43,255 bases of DNA from CAINVV01 sp964506325. Lineage in GTDB: Bacteria > Bacteroidota > Bacteroidia > Bacteroidales > Prolixibacteraceae. Below, piece by piece: positions 1 to 8,117 of the stretch (positions are counted from its first letter, which is position 1; each line of letters opens with the position of its first letter). A program made the translations under genes and the position numbers. The notes below the pieces were generated by a model. That model was not told where the DNA came from, ran no database searches, and saw only the letters and a list, made by a program, of their open reading frames with translations. The stretch is taken from positions 1 to 43,255 of the forward strand of contig CAZDLO010000023.1 of the NCBI GenBank assembly GCA_964506325.1, given 5' to 3'.

Positions 1-105
1 AACCCAAATCCTTTTGTTACATTAAAGAATTTGACAATTCCTTTACTCATTTATTGTTATAATTTTAATTCGGATCAAATATAATATAAATTTCGATACA
101 ATCAG

Positions 106-1329
106 TTAACCTGCCTGAAGTCGAAAAGTACTGATTCTTTCAATCTTTTCATTGGCAAATTCCGGGGTGATTACCATACTGGTTCCACCCTCTGATGGCA
201 TTTCAAACATGGCATCGATCATTATGGTTTCACAAATAGATCTTAAGCCGCGGGCACCAAGTTTAAATTCGATGGCTTTGTCAACTATAATATTGAGTGT
301 CTCCTCCAAGAATTCAAGCTTAATACCATCCATCTCGAATAACTTATGGTATTGCTTAATAATAGAATTCTTGGGCTCTGTGAGAATCCTGCGAAGGGAA
401 TCCTTGTCAAGCGGCACCAGGTAAGTTAAAACCGGCAGACGACCTACAATCTCCGGGATCAGCCCAAAAGCTCGCAAATCCTGTGGAGAAACATACTGCA
501 GCAAGTGTTCCCTGTCAATTTTACCATGTTCGGCAGATGCCTTGTAACCTACAACCTTAGTGTTCAGTCTCAATCCGATTTTTCGTTCAATTCCCTCGAA
601 GGCCCCTCCGCAAACAAAAAGGATATTCTTGGTATCCACAGGAATCATCTTTTGCTCAGGGTGTTTTCTCCCGCCCTGTGGAGGCACATTTACAATTGCA
701 CCCTCCAGTAGTTTAAGCAAGCCCTGTTGCACTCCTTCCCCTGAAACATCCCTGGTAATGGAAGGATTATCTCCTTTTCGGGCTATCTTGTCAATTTCAT
801 CAATAAATACAATGCCCCGCTCTGCCGCCTCAACATTGTAATCAGCTGCCTGAAGCAGACGGGTCAGTAAACTTTCAATGTCCTCTCCCACATAACCAGC
901 CTCTGTTAATACAGTTGCATCCACAATGGTAAACGGAACGTGGAGCATACGGGCAATAGTCTTTGCAAGCAAGGTTTTTCCGGTACCGGTCGGACCAACA
1001 AGGATGATATTTGATTTTTCAATCTCAGTGCCATCCTCAGCGACCTTTTGATTGAGCCTTTTGTAATGGTTGTAAACCGCAACAGAAAGAATTTTCTTGG
1101 CATCATCCTGACCAATAACATATTGATCCAAGAATGCCTTTATCTCTTTGGGCTTCTTAAGGTCTAAACCCTTGAGGTCGAATCCTACGGTTTTCTTAAA
1201 TTCTTCTTCGACGATCGAATGAGCCTGTTCAATACAGTTCTCGCAGATATGTCCTTCCATCCCTGCAATCAGCAGCTGAACATCTTTTTTCTCCCGTCCG
1301 CAAAACGAACATTTGTCGATTTTCTTCAT
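106..1329 (-). CDS. clpX: ATP-dependent Clp protease ATP-binding subunit ClpX
   Basis: ClpX is the AAA+ unfoldase that recognises tagged or misfolded proteins, unfolds them with ATP and feeds them to ClpP in the cytoplasm. The 407-residue protein is full length for the family. The N-terminal zinc-binding domain shows Cys7, Cys10, Cys29 and Cys32. Walker A is GPTGTGKT (112-119), the pore loop GYVG lies near 145-148, and Walker B ends in FIDEID (about 175-180). The usual ClpX segment with SGEGVQQGLLKLLEG follows. The loop that docks on ClpP appears as IGL rather than the common IGF. The start lies 34 bp downstream of the clpP stop on the same strand, so the two are almost surely cotranscribed. 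Identification is firm. Confidence 0.97.
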   Translation of the reverse strand: MKKIDKCSFCGREKKDVQLLIAGMEGHICENCIEQAHSIVEEEFKKTVGFDLKGLDLKKPKEIKAFLDQYVIGQDDAKKILSVAVYNHYKRLNQKVAEDGTEIEKSNIILVGPTGTGKTLLAKTIARMLHVPFTIVDATVLTEAGYVGEDIESLLTRLLQAADYNVEAAERGIVFIDEIDKIARKGDNPSITRDVSGEGVQQGLLKLLEGAIVNVPPQGGRKHPEQKMIPVDTKNILFVCGGAFEGIERKIGLRLNTKVVGYKASAEHGKIDREHLLQYVSPQDLRAFGLIPEIVGRLPVLTYLVPLDKDSLRRILTEPKNSIIKQYHKLFEMDGIKLEFLEETLNIIVDKAIEFKLGARGLRSICETIMIDAMFEMPSEGGTSMVITPEFANEKIERISTFRLQAG

Positions 1330-1363
1330 TCAATTATATTTATTGATCTGGAAAGGGCCTGTG

Positions 1364-2044
1364 TTACTTTTTTGGGCGTATCAGGATTTCATCAATCATG
1401 CCATATTCTTTTGCCTCCTCGGCAGTCATCCAGTAGTCCCTGTCAGAATCCTTCTCTACTTTTTCAAGTGTTTGCCCTGAATGCAATGCAATGATTTCAT
1501 ACAGTTCACGTTTCAGCTTCATGATCTCCCTGGCAGTAATTTCTATGTCAGATGCCTGCCCCTGTGCACCACCCATCGGCTGATGAATCATGATCCTGGA
1601 ATGCTTGAGTGCCGACCGTTTACCAGTTGTACCAGCGGTCATAAGCACCGCAGCCATTGAAGCAGCCATTCCTGTGCAGATCGTTGCGATATTGCAGTTG
1701 ATGTATTGCATGGTATCATAGATTCCCAAACCTGCATGAACTGACCCTCCGGGGGAGTTAAAATAAATCTGGATATCCTTGCCCGGATCAGAGGATTCAA
1801 GGAAAAGCAGCTGTGCCTGTATAATATTTGCAACATAATCATCAATCGGAATTCCGAGAAAAATTATCCTGTCCATCATCAACCTGGAGAAAACATCCAT
1901 CTGGGCAATGTTCAACTGCCGCTCCTCGATAATGGTGGGAGAGATATAGCTTGCGTGAATAGATTCAAATTTATGAAGGGATAAACTACTGATTCCCATC
2001 TGTTTTGTCGCAAATTTGCGAAATTCATCACTTTGTAGACTCAT
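1364..2044 (-). CDS. clpP: ATP-dependent Clp protease proteolytic subunit ClpP
   Basis: ClpP is the serine peptidase that forms the double heptameric chamber of the ClpXP protease. The 226-residue protein carries the catalytic Ser129 in GMAASMAAVL, His154 in MIHQPMGG and a probable catalytic Asp199 in the segment KDSDRDYWM. The oxyanion-loop motif NSPGGSV lies near 96-102. The first 25-30 residues are longer than in the mature enzyme and may be a short propeptide, as in other ClpP proteins. It sits between tig and clpX on the same strand. A large inverted repeat with a TAACTTTG box lies 24-88 bp upstream, so clpPX may have its own promoter besides read-through from tig. Confidence 0.97.
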   Translation of the reverse strand: MSLQSDEFRKFATKQMGISSLSLHKFESIHASYISPTIIEERQLNIAQMDVFSRLMMDRIIFLGIPIDDYVANIIQAQLLFLESSDPGKDIQIYFNSPGGSVHAGLGIYDTMQYINCNIATICTGMAASMAAVLMTAGTTGKRSALKHSRIMIHQPMGGAQGQASDIEITAREIMKLKRELYEIIALHSGQTLEKVEKDSDRDYWMTAEEAKEYGMIDEILIRPKK

Positions 2045-2067
2045 AGTGTTATGATATTAAAATGAAA

Positions 2068-2131
2068 AACTTTGTAAAAATCTGCTGCATTACCCACGAG
2101 GTAAAGCAAATGGACAGATTTTTACAAAGTT
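2068..2131 (-). promoter_or_regulatory. 17-bp inverted repeat overlapping a putative clpP promoter
   Basis: The arms AACTTTGTAAAAATCTG (2068-2084) and its exact reverse complement (2115-2131) flank a 30-nt loop. Inside the loop TTACC (2090-2094) can pair with GGTAA (2100-2104). On the minus strand the upstream arm begins with TAACTTTG (2125-2132), which fits the Bacteroidota -7 consensus TAnnTTTG. Transcription from it would start inside the first arm. It could be an operator for a dimeric regulator or, in read-through RNA from tig, a large hairpin. No clear -33 TTG is present at the right spacing, and the T-run after the repeat is weak for a terminator. Confidence 0.5.
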
Positions 2132-2187
2132 ATTAAAATACGCTTTCCAATGAATCATTGGGAAGATATTCTCATCAAACTAAATGC

Positions 2188-3543
2188 CTATTTTTCAAAA
2201 AGGTCGTCAAAAGCTTTCTGGGAAACTGATTTCACATCAAGCTCTGCATTGGCCCTGATAAATTCAAGCACCAGACTTTCTGATTTCTTCTCAACCATGC
2301 GATGTCTCTCCTCCTCATTTTTAAGAATCGACTTGGCATAATTGTCCAGGTATTCATCAGGTACACTAAACATGCCATACTGACGGAACTGCATGAGGGC
2401 AGTTTCCTTAGCCAGGGCAACAACGTCGGCCTCACTCACCTGCAGGTTGTTGTCTTTTGCGAATCGACTCTTGATCAGTGTCCATTCCAGGTCCTTGACA
2501 AAATGATTGAACTCCTCATCGACTTGTTCCCTGGTGATATTCTCGTTGGAATAGACCAGCCATCGTTTTAAGAATTCTTCAGGAAGTTTCATCCCTACAA
2601 AATTTGTCAATAACTCTTTTGTATCAATAAGGAAGCGGTATTCTGAGGAATACCCAAGATTAGCTTTGAGATCTTCAGCAATTTTCTCCTTGAATTGCTC
2701 AATTGTTGTAACATCCGTTGTCCCGCCCAGGGATTTCTGAAACATATCCCCGTTTAGTTCAGCAGGGACAAAAGTATTTACCTTGCTGACAGTCATTTCA
2801 AAATCGGATGTAAGCCCATCTGCCTGGGCATCGTCAATTTTAAGAACCTGTTTAAGGTAGTGGTCATTGTCGAAAGAGGTTTTGGGAGCAAATGAGAAGA
2901 TATCTCCTGCCTTTTTGCCCAAAAGTGCACTTTTTGCCTTTTTAGCCTTTACCATTTGAATGGAAACCTGGGCCTCATCCACCTGAATGCCCCCTTCAAG
3001 CACATTTCCAGCAGCATCCAGCTGTTTAAGAGAGCCAATCAGATTATCCTTTTCTCCGGATTTTTCAGCATCAACAGAACTGCCAAAACGGTTTTGGAAA
3101 GCCTCTACCTGGTTGTTGATCATCTCATCGTCGACAATGATTTCGTAAAGCGGAAGTTTTCCTGTTTTTTTGAAGTCAATGTCAATGGCGGGTGAAAACC
3201 CAAGGTCAAAAACGAATTCAAAAGTCTCATCATGATCAAAATCAATGGGCTTTTGATCAGTTTCATTTGGCAGAGGTTCACCCAGTATCTGAAGTTTCTC
3301 TTCACTGATGTATCTGCTCAATTCACTGCTGAGTATCTTGTTAATCTCTTCAGCAAGAACAGCTTTACCGTACATCTTTTTGATCAGGCCTGCAGGGACC
3401 ATTCCTTTGCGGAATCCAGGCATATTGGCTTTTTTACGGTAATCCTTCAATGTTTCATTTACCGTCGCTTCGTAATCACTTTTTTCGATTGAGAGCCTGA
3501 TTACGGCATTAAGTTCATCGATGTTTGTTCTTGAGATGTTCAT
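2188..3543 (-). CDS. tig: trigger factor, ribosome-associated chaperone/prolyl isomerase
   Basis: Trigger factor binds the ribosome beside the exit tunnel and shields nascent chains. The 451-residue length fits the family. The ribosome-binding loop GFRKGMVP is seen at 43-50. The middle region (about 150-250) is in the place of the FKBP-like domain but is divergent, as in many Bacteroidota trigger factors. The C-terminal half is rich in charged helices, as expected for the chaperone arms. It is the first gene of the tig-clpP-clpX cluster, 143 bp upstream of clpP. An intrinsic terminator separates it from the tRNA-Leu gene upstream, so it should have its own promoter in 3544-3688, where I found no strong TAnnTTTG box. 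Confidence 0.93.
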   Translation of the reverse strand: MNISRTNIDELNAVIRLSIEKSDYEATVNETLKDYRKKANMPGFRKGMVPAGLIKKMYGKAVLAEEINKILSSELSRYISEEKLQILGEPLPNETDQKPIDFDHDETFEFVFDLGFSPAIDIDFKKTGKLPLYEIIVDDEMINNQVEAFQNRFGSSVDAEKSGEKDNLIGSLKQLDAAGNVLEGGIQVDEAQVSIQMVKAKKAKSALLGKKAGDIFSFAPKTSFDNDHYLKQVLKIDDAQADGLTSDFEMTVSKVNTFVPAELNGDMFQKSLGGTTDVTTIEQFKEKIAEDLKANLGYSSEYRFLIDTKELLTNFVGMKLPEEFLKRWLVYSNENITREQVDEEFNHFVKDLEWTLIKSRFAKDNNLQVSEADVVALAKETALMQFRQYGMFSVPDEYLDNYAKSILKNEEERHRMVEKKSESLVLEFIRANAELDVKSVSQKAFDDLFEK

Positions 3544-3688
3544 TAAAAATGATTGAATGTATATTATATATACCGTTAATTATCTTATTTCCAGGAAAAT
3601 AAAGAACTGATCTTCCTGTCCAAAAGGTTTGCGGCTGATTGTTCCTTGAATTGTTCAGCATATTCAATCAGTGCAATTCCCTATATTT

Positions 3689-3728
3689 AAAAACCGCCTC
3701 TTTTTCCGGTTCCGGAAAGGCGGTTTTT
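3689..3728 (-). terminator. intrinsic terminator after tRNA-Leu
   Basis: AAAAACCGCC (3689-3698) pairs exactly with GGCGGTTTTT (3719-3728) across a 20-nt loop, which itself contains TTCCGG/CCGGAA complementarity. Read on the minus strand the stem ends in TTTTT a few bases after the mature tRNA 3' end. The structure is symmetrical and could also stop transcription from the other side. Confidence 0.8.
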
Positions 3729-3733
3729 CTCAG

Positions 3734-3815
3734 TGCGGACGAAGGGACTCGAACCCCCACGCCTCTCGGCACCAGATCCTAAGTCTGGCACGGCTACCAA
3801 TTACGCCACGTCCGC
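3734..3815 (-). tRNA. tRNA-Leu (anticodon UAG)
   Basis: On the minus strand a full cloverleaf can be drawn. The 7-bp acceptor stem is GCGGACG with CGTCCGC, the anticodon arm is CCAGA-CTTAGGA-TCTGG with anticodon TAG (reads CUA/CUN leucine codons), a class II long variable arm follows, and the T arm has GGTTCGAGTCC. The discriminator base is A. The CCA end is not encoded. A TATATTTG box lies 13 bp upstream and an intrinsic terminator follows directly, so it is a single-gene transcript. Confidence 0.96.
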
Positions 3816-3827
3816 ATTTTCGAGCTG

Positions 3828-3835
3828 CAAATATA
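3828..3835 (-). promoter_or_regulatory. -7 promoter box of tRNA-Leu
   Basis: TATATTTG on the minus strand matches the Bacteroidota -7 consensus TAnnTTTG exactly and ends 12 bases before the tRNA 5' end. No clear -33 TTG is seen upstream. Confidence 0.55.
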
Positions 3836-3967
3836 CGATTATTTTTAATTCCTCTATTATGAAAAAGAATAGTCTGCATGAAATTACCATCCCGATAAAT
3901 TAGCATCCTCCGAAATGAGGCTCAGAGGATTGTCTGCTTTAGGCAACCTGGTACAGGAGTTCAGAAA

Positions 3968-4741
3968 TCAGGCATCACCGCTTACTTCCAACTCTGTCTC
4001 CTTTTCTTTGTTTCTGGGCCTTCTCAATTCAAAATTCTGCCCAAGGTAAAGCCGGCGGACTTCATCATCCGCCGCGAGGGCCTCAGCACTTCCGCTGTTC
4101 AAAATTCTGCCGTCATAGAGGAGATATGACCTGTCTGTTATCGACAACGTCTCATGGACATTGTGATCTGTAATCAGAATCCCAATATTTTTATCCTTCA
4201 ATTTAAAAACTATCTGCTGAATATCCTCAACAGCTATAGGATCGACCCCTGCAAACGGCTCATCAAGCAGAATAAATGCAGGATTGATTGCAAGACACCG
4301 GGCTATTTCAGTGCGCCTTCGCTCTCCGCCTGACAACTGTATCCCAAGGCTTTTCCTGATGTGCTGAAGGCCAAATTCCGTCAAAAGAGATTCCAGCTTC
4401 TCGTGCTGATATTCTTTGGAAAAGGAAGTCATTTCCAATATCGAGCGGATATTGTCTTCAACGCTCATTTGCCTGAATACCGATGCCTCCTGGGCCAGGT
4501 AACCAATGCCCAGTTTTGCTCTTTTATAGACAGGAAAAGCTGTAATGTCAGTATCATCCAGAAAAATACTGCCTCCGTCTGCCTTAATAAGACCTACAAT
4601 CATATAAAAAGAGGTTGTTTTGCCGGCTCCGTTGGGTCCGAGCAAACCAACAATTTCTCCCTGCTCAACCTCAATTGAGACACTTTTTACGACCGTACGG
4701 TTACGGTATTTTTTGACGATATTTTCTGCTCTTAACTTCAT
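3968..4741 (-). CDS. lptB: LPS export ABC transporter ATP-binding protein LptB
   Basis: LptB is the cytoplasmic ATPase that powers extraction of lipopolysaccharide from the inner membrane with LptF/LptG. The 257-residue protein has Walker A GPNGAGKT (35-42), a Q-loop in YLAQEASVF, the ABC signature LSGGE (136-140), Walker B FILLDEP (Asp160, Glu161) and the H-loop His193 in TDHNV. The LSGGERRR and DEPFAGVDP wording is typical of LptB rather than of amino-acid importers. The C-terminus is about 15 residues longer than in E. coli and is charged. It lies 138 bp downstream of tatC on the same strand. lptF/G, lptA and lptC are not in the window, which is normal for this phylum. Confidence 0.93.
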   Translation of the reverse strand: MKLRAENIVKKYRNRTVVKSVSIEVEQGEIVGLLGPNGAGKTTSFYMIVGLIKADGGSIFLDDTDITAFPVYKRAKLGIGYLAQEASVFRQMSVEDNIRSILEMTSFSKEYQHEKLESLLTEFGLQHIRKSLGIQLSGGERRRTEIARCLAINPAFILLDEPFAGVDPIAVEDIQQIVFKLKDKNIGILITDHNVHETLSITDRSYLLYDGRILNSGSAEALAADDEVRRLYLGQNFELRRPRNKEKETELEVSGDA

Positions 4742-4846
4742 TGGCTAGAAACTTTAATCATTTGATCAAAGAATTTTGAAGATAACATTAATTATTTTGA
4801 AATTTCAGCTGCAATTAAGCATTTATTCATGTTCACATCGTTGCCG

Positions 4847-4865
4847 TAAAAATCCCTGAAGGGAT
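4847..4865 (-). terminator. weak hairpin with T-run after tatC
   Basis: On the minus strand ATCCC-TTCA-GGGAT is followed by TTTTAC, just after the tatC stop codon. The stem is only 5 bp, so termination is probably partial and lptB may be reached by read-through. Confidence 0.4.
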
Positions 4866-4879
4866 CTGCAGGTAACATT

Positions 4880-5746
4880 CTAAGCTTCCAGCAAATCAAC
4901 ACTCTTTCTCTTTTTCTCAACCAGTCTGGCCAGTACAATACCCAGTTCATACAACAAGGCCAGCGGCCCTGTAACCAGTAACATGCTGAAAGCATCTGGG
5001 GGTGTGATAATGGCTGCCAATGTCAGTAGAAGAATAAAGGCATGCTTGCGGTACTGTCTGAAAAAAGAAGATCCGGCAAGTCCGACTTTGCTTAAAAAAT
5101 ACATGATAATCGGAAGTTCAAATACAATACCGCTTCCCAAAACTATAGTATTTACAGACCGAATATAAGAAGTCAGGTTAATCTGGTTAAGAACCTCTTC
5201 ACTTACCTGGTAACTTCCAAAAAAATGGGTTGTAAGGGGCACGATCAGGTAAAAGCCAAAACTGATCCCAAGGAGGAATAGAACTGTACTGTAAAATACA
5301 GCAGCAGTGACATGTTTCCTTTCGTTTTCATAGAGGGCCGGACGGACAAAGCGCCAAAATTCGAATAAAATATAGGGGATCGAAATAATGATTCCTCCGA
5401 TAATTGCCAGGTTCAGATGGATACTGAACTGTCCTGAAAGATCAATGTTGATTAACTGAAAAGGCTTCGTATTTATGGCCAGTTCTGGTGAATTCAACTG
5501 AACTGCCAACCAGCCAAATATACGGTTTGTAATGAAATCTGCATTCTTTGGAGCCAGGATGACGTAGTCAAAAATAAACTGCTTGTTCAAAAATACAAAA
5601 ATACCACAAATCAATACAGCAGCTGAAGCGCGAACCAGGTGCCACCTTAGTTCCTCCAGATGCTGCAGGAATGACATTTCAGTGCCGGCAGCGCTGACGC
5701 CACCCTTCTTCCTGGAGGAATTTGATATCTTTTCTTGATCTGCCAT
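4880..5746 (-). CDS. tatC: Sec-independent protein translocase subunit TatC
   Basis: TatC is the membrane receptor that recognises twin-arginine signal peptides of folded exported proteins. The frame is open from 5806, but the start chosen is the ATG at 5746 (MADQEKISNS, 288 residues). A TATATTTG promoter box at 5782-5789 would put the transcription start near 5775, downstream of the first possible ATG. After a charged N-terminus the family motif SFLQHLEELRWHL appears, followed by six hydrophobic segments. The segment FEFWRFVRPALYENERK matches the conserved TatC loop with the essential Glu. The tail is charged and cytoplasmic. tatA/tatB are not adjacent. Confidence 0.95.
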   Translation of the reverse strand: MADQEKISNSSRKKGGVSAAGTEMSFLQHLEELRWHLVRASAAVLICGIFVFLNKQFIFDYVILAPKNADFITNRIFGWLAVQLNSPELAINTKPFQLINIDLSGQFSIHLNLAIIGGIIISIPYILFEFWRFVRPALYENERKHVTAAVFYSTVLFLLGISFGFYLIVPLTTHFFGSYQVSEEVLNQINLTSYIRSVNTIVLGSGIVFELPIIMYFLSKVGLAGSSFFRQYRKHAFILLLTLAAIITPPDAFSMLLVTGPLALLYELGIVLARLVEKKRKSVDLLEA

Positions 5747-5781
5747 GTAGAAACAAAGTGAAAATAAACAAAATTCAGGCG

Positions 5782-5789
5782 CAAATATA
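5782..5789 (-). promoter_or_regulatory. -7 promoter box of tatC
   Basis: TATATTTG on the minus strand is an exact TAnnTTTG match. TTTA lies 20 nt upstream as a poor -33 element. It sits inside the longer possible reading frame of tatC and so supports the shorter start at 5746. Confidence 0.55.
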
Positions 5790-5867
5790 CAATTCTTTAC
5801 CCACAAGACTAAACCGAAAGCCTATTTGATATTGAATGTTAAATTTTATTGATATTGAATAATTGAC

Positions 5868-5897
5868 TTGTTTGCAGGACAATATTTTATAACTTAG
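5868..5897 (+). promoter_or_regulatory. candidate recQ promoter
   Basis: TTG (5868-5870), a 19-nt spacer and TAACTTAG (5890-5897) resemble TTG-N19/20-TAnnTTTG with one mismatch in the -7 box. The predicted start would leave a leader of about 25 nt before recQ. Confidence 0.35.
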
Positions 5898-5929
5898 TAT
5901 TTTCAATGAAAAAAGGGATTGTATAGACG

Positions 5930-8116
5930 ATGATAATTGAGGAAAATAATACACTAACTGCTGAACTTCAAAAGTATTTCGGGTTCGACCGTTTCAAAGG
6001 ACAACAGGAAGAAGTGATAAAAAGTGTGCTTGCCGGAAAAGACACATTTGTGCTGATGCCAACAGGCGGCGGGAAATCTCTGTGCTATCAGTTACCTGCC
6101 CTCATCCAGGAAGGAACTGCCATAGTCATTTCTCCCTTGATTGCCCTGATGAAAAATCAGGTTGATGCCATCAGAAGTTTTAGCGTCCACGACGGGATCG
6201 CTCACTTCCTCAATTCAAGCCTCACAAAATCTGCTATTCAAAAAGTCAAGGAAGATATTGGGAAAGGGCAAACCAAATTACTGTATGTTGCACCTGAATC
6301 TTTAACCAAGCAGGAGAATATTGATTTCCTCAAAACTATAAAGATCTCCTTCTACGCAATTGATGAGGCACACTGCATTTCTGAATGGGGACATGATTTC
6401 AGACCTGAGTACCGCCGGATCAGACCAATTGTCAATGAAATAGGACAAGCACCCATTATTGCTCTGACAGCCACTGCTACACCAAAGGTTCAGAGTGATA
6501 TCCAGAAAAACCTGGGAATGCTTCAGGCCAATGTTTATAAATCATCATTTAACAGGCCAAATCTTTTTTATGAAGTCAGGCCTAAGGTAAAAGCAAAGGA
6601 TCAGATCATCCGCCTCTTCAAAAATAATGTAGGCAAGTCTGCTATCATATACTGTCTCAGCCGAAAGAAAGTGGAAGAAATCACAGAAATTCTGCAGGTA
6701 AACGGCATTAAGGCCCTGCCTTATCATGCAGGGATGGACTCGGCAACCCGCTCAGGCAATCAGGATAAGTTCCTGATGGAGGAAGTTGACGTAATTGTGG
6801 CAACTATCGCTTTCGGCATGGGGATAGACAAGCCCGATGTCCGTTTTGTGGTTCACTATGATATCCCCAAATCACTGGAAGGTTTCTACCAGGAAACCGG
6901 AAGAGCCGGCCGGGATGGCGGAGAAGGCAAGTGTATCACATTCTACAGTTACAAGGATATACAGAAACTTGAGAAATTCATGCAGGGAAAACCTGTTGCC
7001 GAACAGGAAATTGGCAAGCAGCTTCTGCTTGACACAGTTGCTTTTGCCGAATCATCCCTGTGCCGCAGGACAATTCTGCTTCACTATTTTGGAGAAAGGT
7101 ATATTACAGAAAATTGCGAACATTGCGACAACTGTCTGAATCCCAAAGAACTGATAGAAGGAAAAGAGATGGTAACCATGGCATTGCAGGCAGTCCTGGA
7201 TGTTAAGGAACAATGCAAAAGTGAGCATCTGGTCAACATACTTGTTGGCAATGAAACGGCGCAGGTAAAATCCTTCATGCACAACCAACTCGATATTTTT
7301 GGTGAAGGTGATGACCATAAGGACAAGTTATGGAATGCCGTTTACCGTCAATGTATCATCGCAGGCTTCCTTATCAAGGATATTGAAAATTACGGTTTGT
7401 TGAAAATGTCGGATAAAGGAAGGCATTATCTGAAAAACCCGCAACCGTTTACCATCGTAAAAAACCATGATTATGAAGCGGAAGAGGATTCCGAGGAGGT
7501 TCCCCAGGGAGCCGGGGCTGCAGGTGATCCTGAACTTTTTGCCATGCTGAAGGATTTGAGGAAAAAGGTGGCTGTGAAGAACAACCTTCCTCCGTTTGTA
7601 ATATTTCAGGATCCTTCTTTGGCTGATATGTCCATTCAGTATCCTACGAGCCTGGATGAGCTCCAGAACATCATCGGAGTCGGTCAGGGAAAAGCACAAA
7701 GGTACGGAAAGCCATTCGTCGAACTCATCCAAAAACATGTGGAGGACAATGGAATTGAACGCGCTCAGGATTTCGTCGTCCGGTCAGTTGCCAATAAAAA
7801 AAAAAACAAGGTTTTTATCATACAAAGCATTGACAGAAAACTGCCGCTTAATGAGATAGCATCCTCCAAAGATATGGACATGGATACCTTACTCACTGAA
7901 ATTGAGGCGATAGTCAATTCAGGCACCAAAATTAACCTGGACTATTACGTCTATGACATTATGGATGAAGAGCAGGTCGCCGACATCTTCAACTACTTCA
8001 AAGATGATACTGAGACAGATTCACTTGAAGAAGCCATTGCTGAATTGGGGGATGATTACGAGACGGAAGAAATCAGGTTAATCCGGATCAAGTTTCTTGC
8101 AGAAATGGGCAATTAA
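5930..8116 (+). CDS. recQ: ATP-dependent DNA helicase RecQ
   Basis: RecQ is a 3'-5' DNA helicase used in recombination and repair at stalled forks. The 728-residue protein matches the usual length in this phylum. Motifs include Walker A TGGGKS (45-50), DEAH (145-148) followed by CISEWGHDFRPEY, the SAT-like motif TATATP, motif V/VI with AFGMGIDKPDVR and QETGRAGRDG, and the zinc cluster Cys-x(16)-Cys-x2-Cys-x2-Cys around NCEHCDNC. An RQC winged helix follows, then an HRDC domain (about 545-625) and a C-terminal helix-turn-helix-like region. Its stop codon is one base from the stop of the convergent sensor kinase. In relatives recQ often follows clpX directly; here it is separated by lptB and tatC. 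Confidence 0.96.
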   Translation: MIIEENNTLTAELQKYFGFDRFKGQQEEVIKSVLAGKDTFVLMPTGGGKSLCYQLPALIQEGTAIVISPLIALMKNQVDAIRSFSVHDGIAHFLNSSLTKSAIQKVKEDIGKGQTKLLYVAPESLTKQENIDFLKTIKISFYAIDEAHCISEWGHDFRPEYRRIRPIVNEIGQAPIIALTATATPKVQSDIQKNLGMLQANVYKSSFNRPNLFYEVRPKVKAKDQIIRLFKNNVGKSAIIYCLSRKKVEEITEILQVNGIKALPYHAGMDSATRSGNQDKFLMEEVDVIVATIAFGMGIDKPDVRFVVHYDIPKSLEGFYQETGRAGRDGGEGKCITFYSYKDIQKLEKFMQGKPVAEQEIGKQLLLDTVAFAESSLCRRTILLHYFGERYITENCEHCDNCLNPKELIEGKEMVTMALQAVLDVKEQCKSEHLVNILVGNETAQVKSFMHNQLDIFGEGDDHKDKLWNAVYRQCIIAGFLIKDIENYGLLKMSDKGRHYLKNPQPFTIVKNHDYEAEEDSEEVPQGAGAAGDPELFAMLKDLRKKVAVKNNLPPFVIFQDPSLADMSIQYPTSLDELQNIIGVGQGKAQRYGKPFVELIQKHVEDNGIERAQDFVVRSVANKKKNKVFIIQSIDRKLPLNEIASSKDMDMDTLLTEIEAIVNSGTKINLDYYVYDIMDEEQVADIFNYFKDDTETDSLEEAIAELGDDYETEEIRLIRIKFLAEMGN

Positions 8117-8117
8117 C

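Noticed and set aside
3671..3862. 63-residue plus-strand frame over the tRNA and terminator
   Set aside because: It lies across a clear tRNA-Leu and its terminator on the other strand, and its peptide reflects RNA gene sequence.
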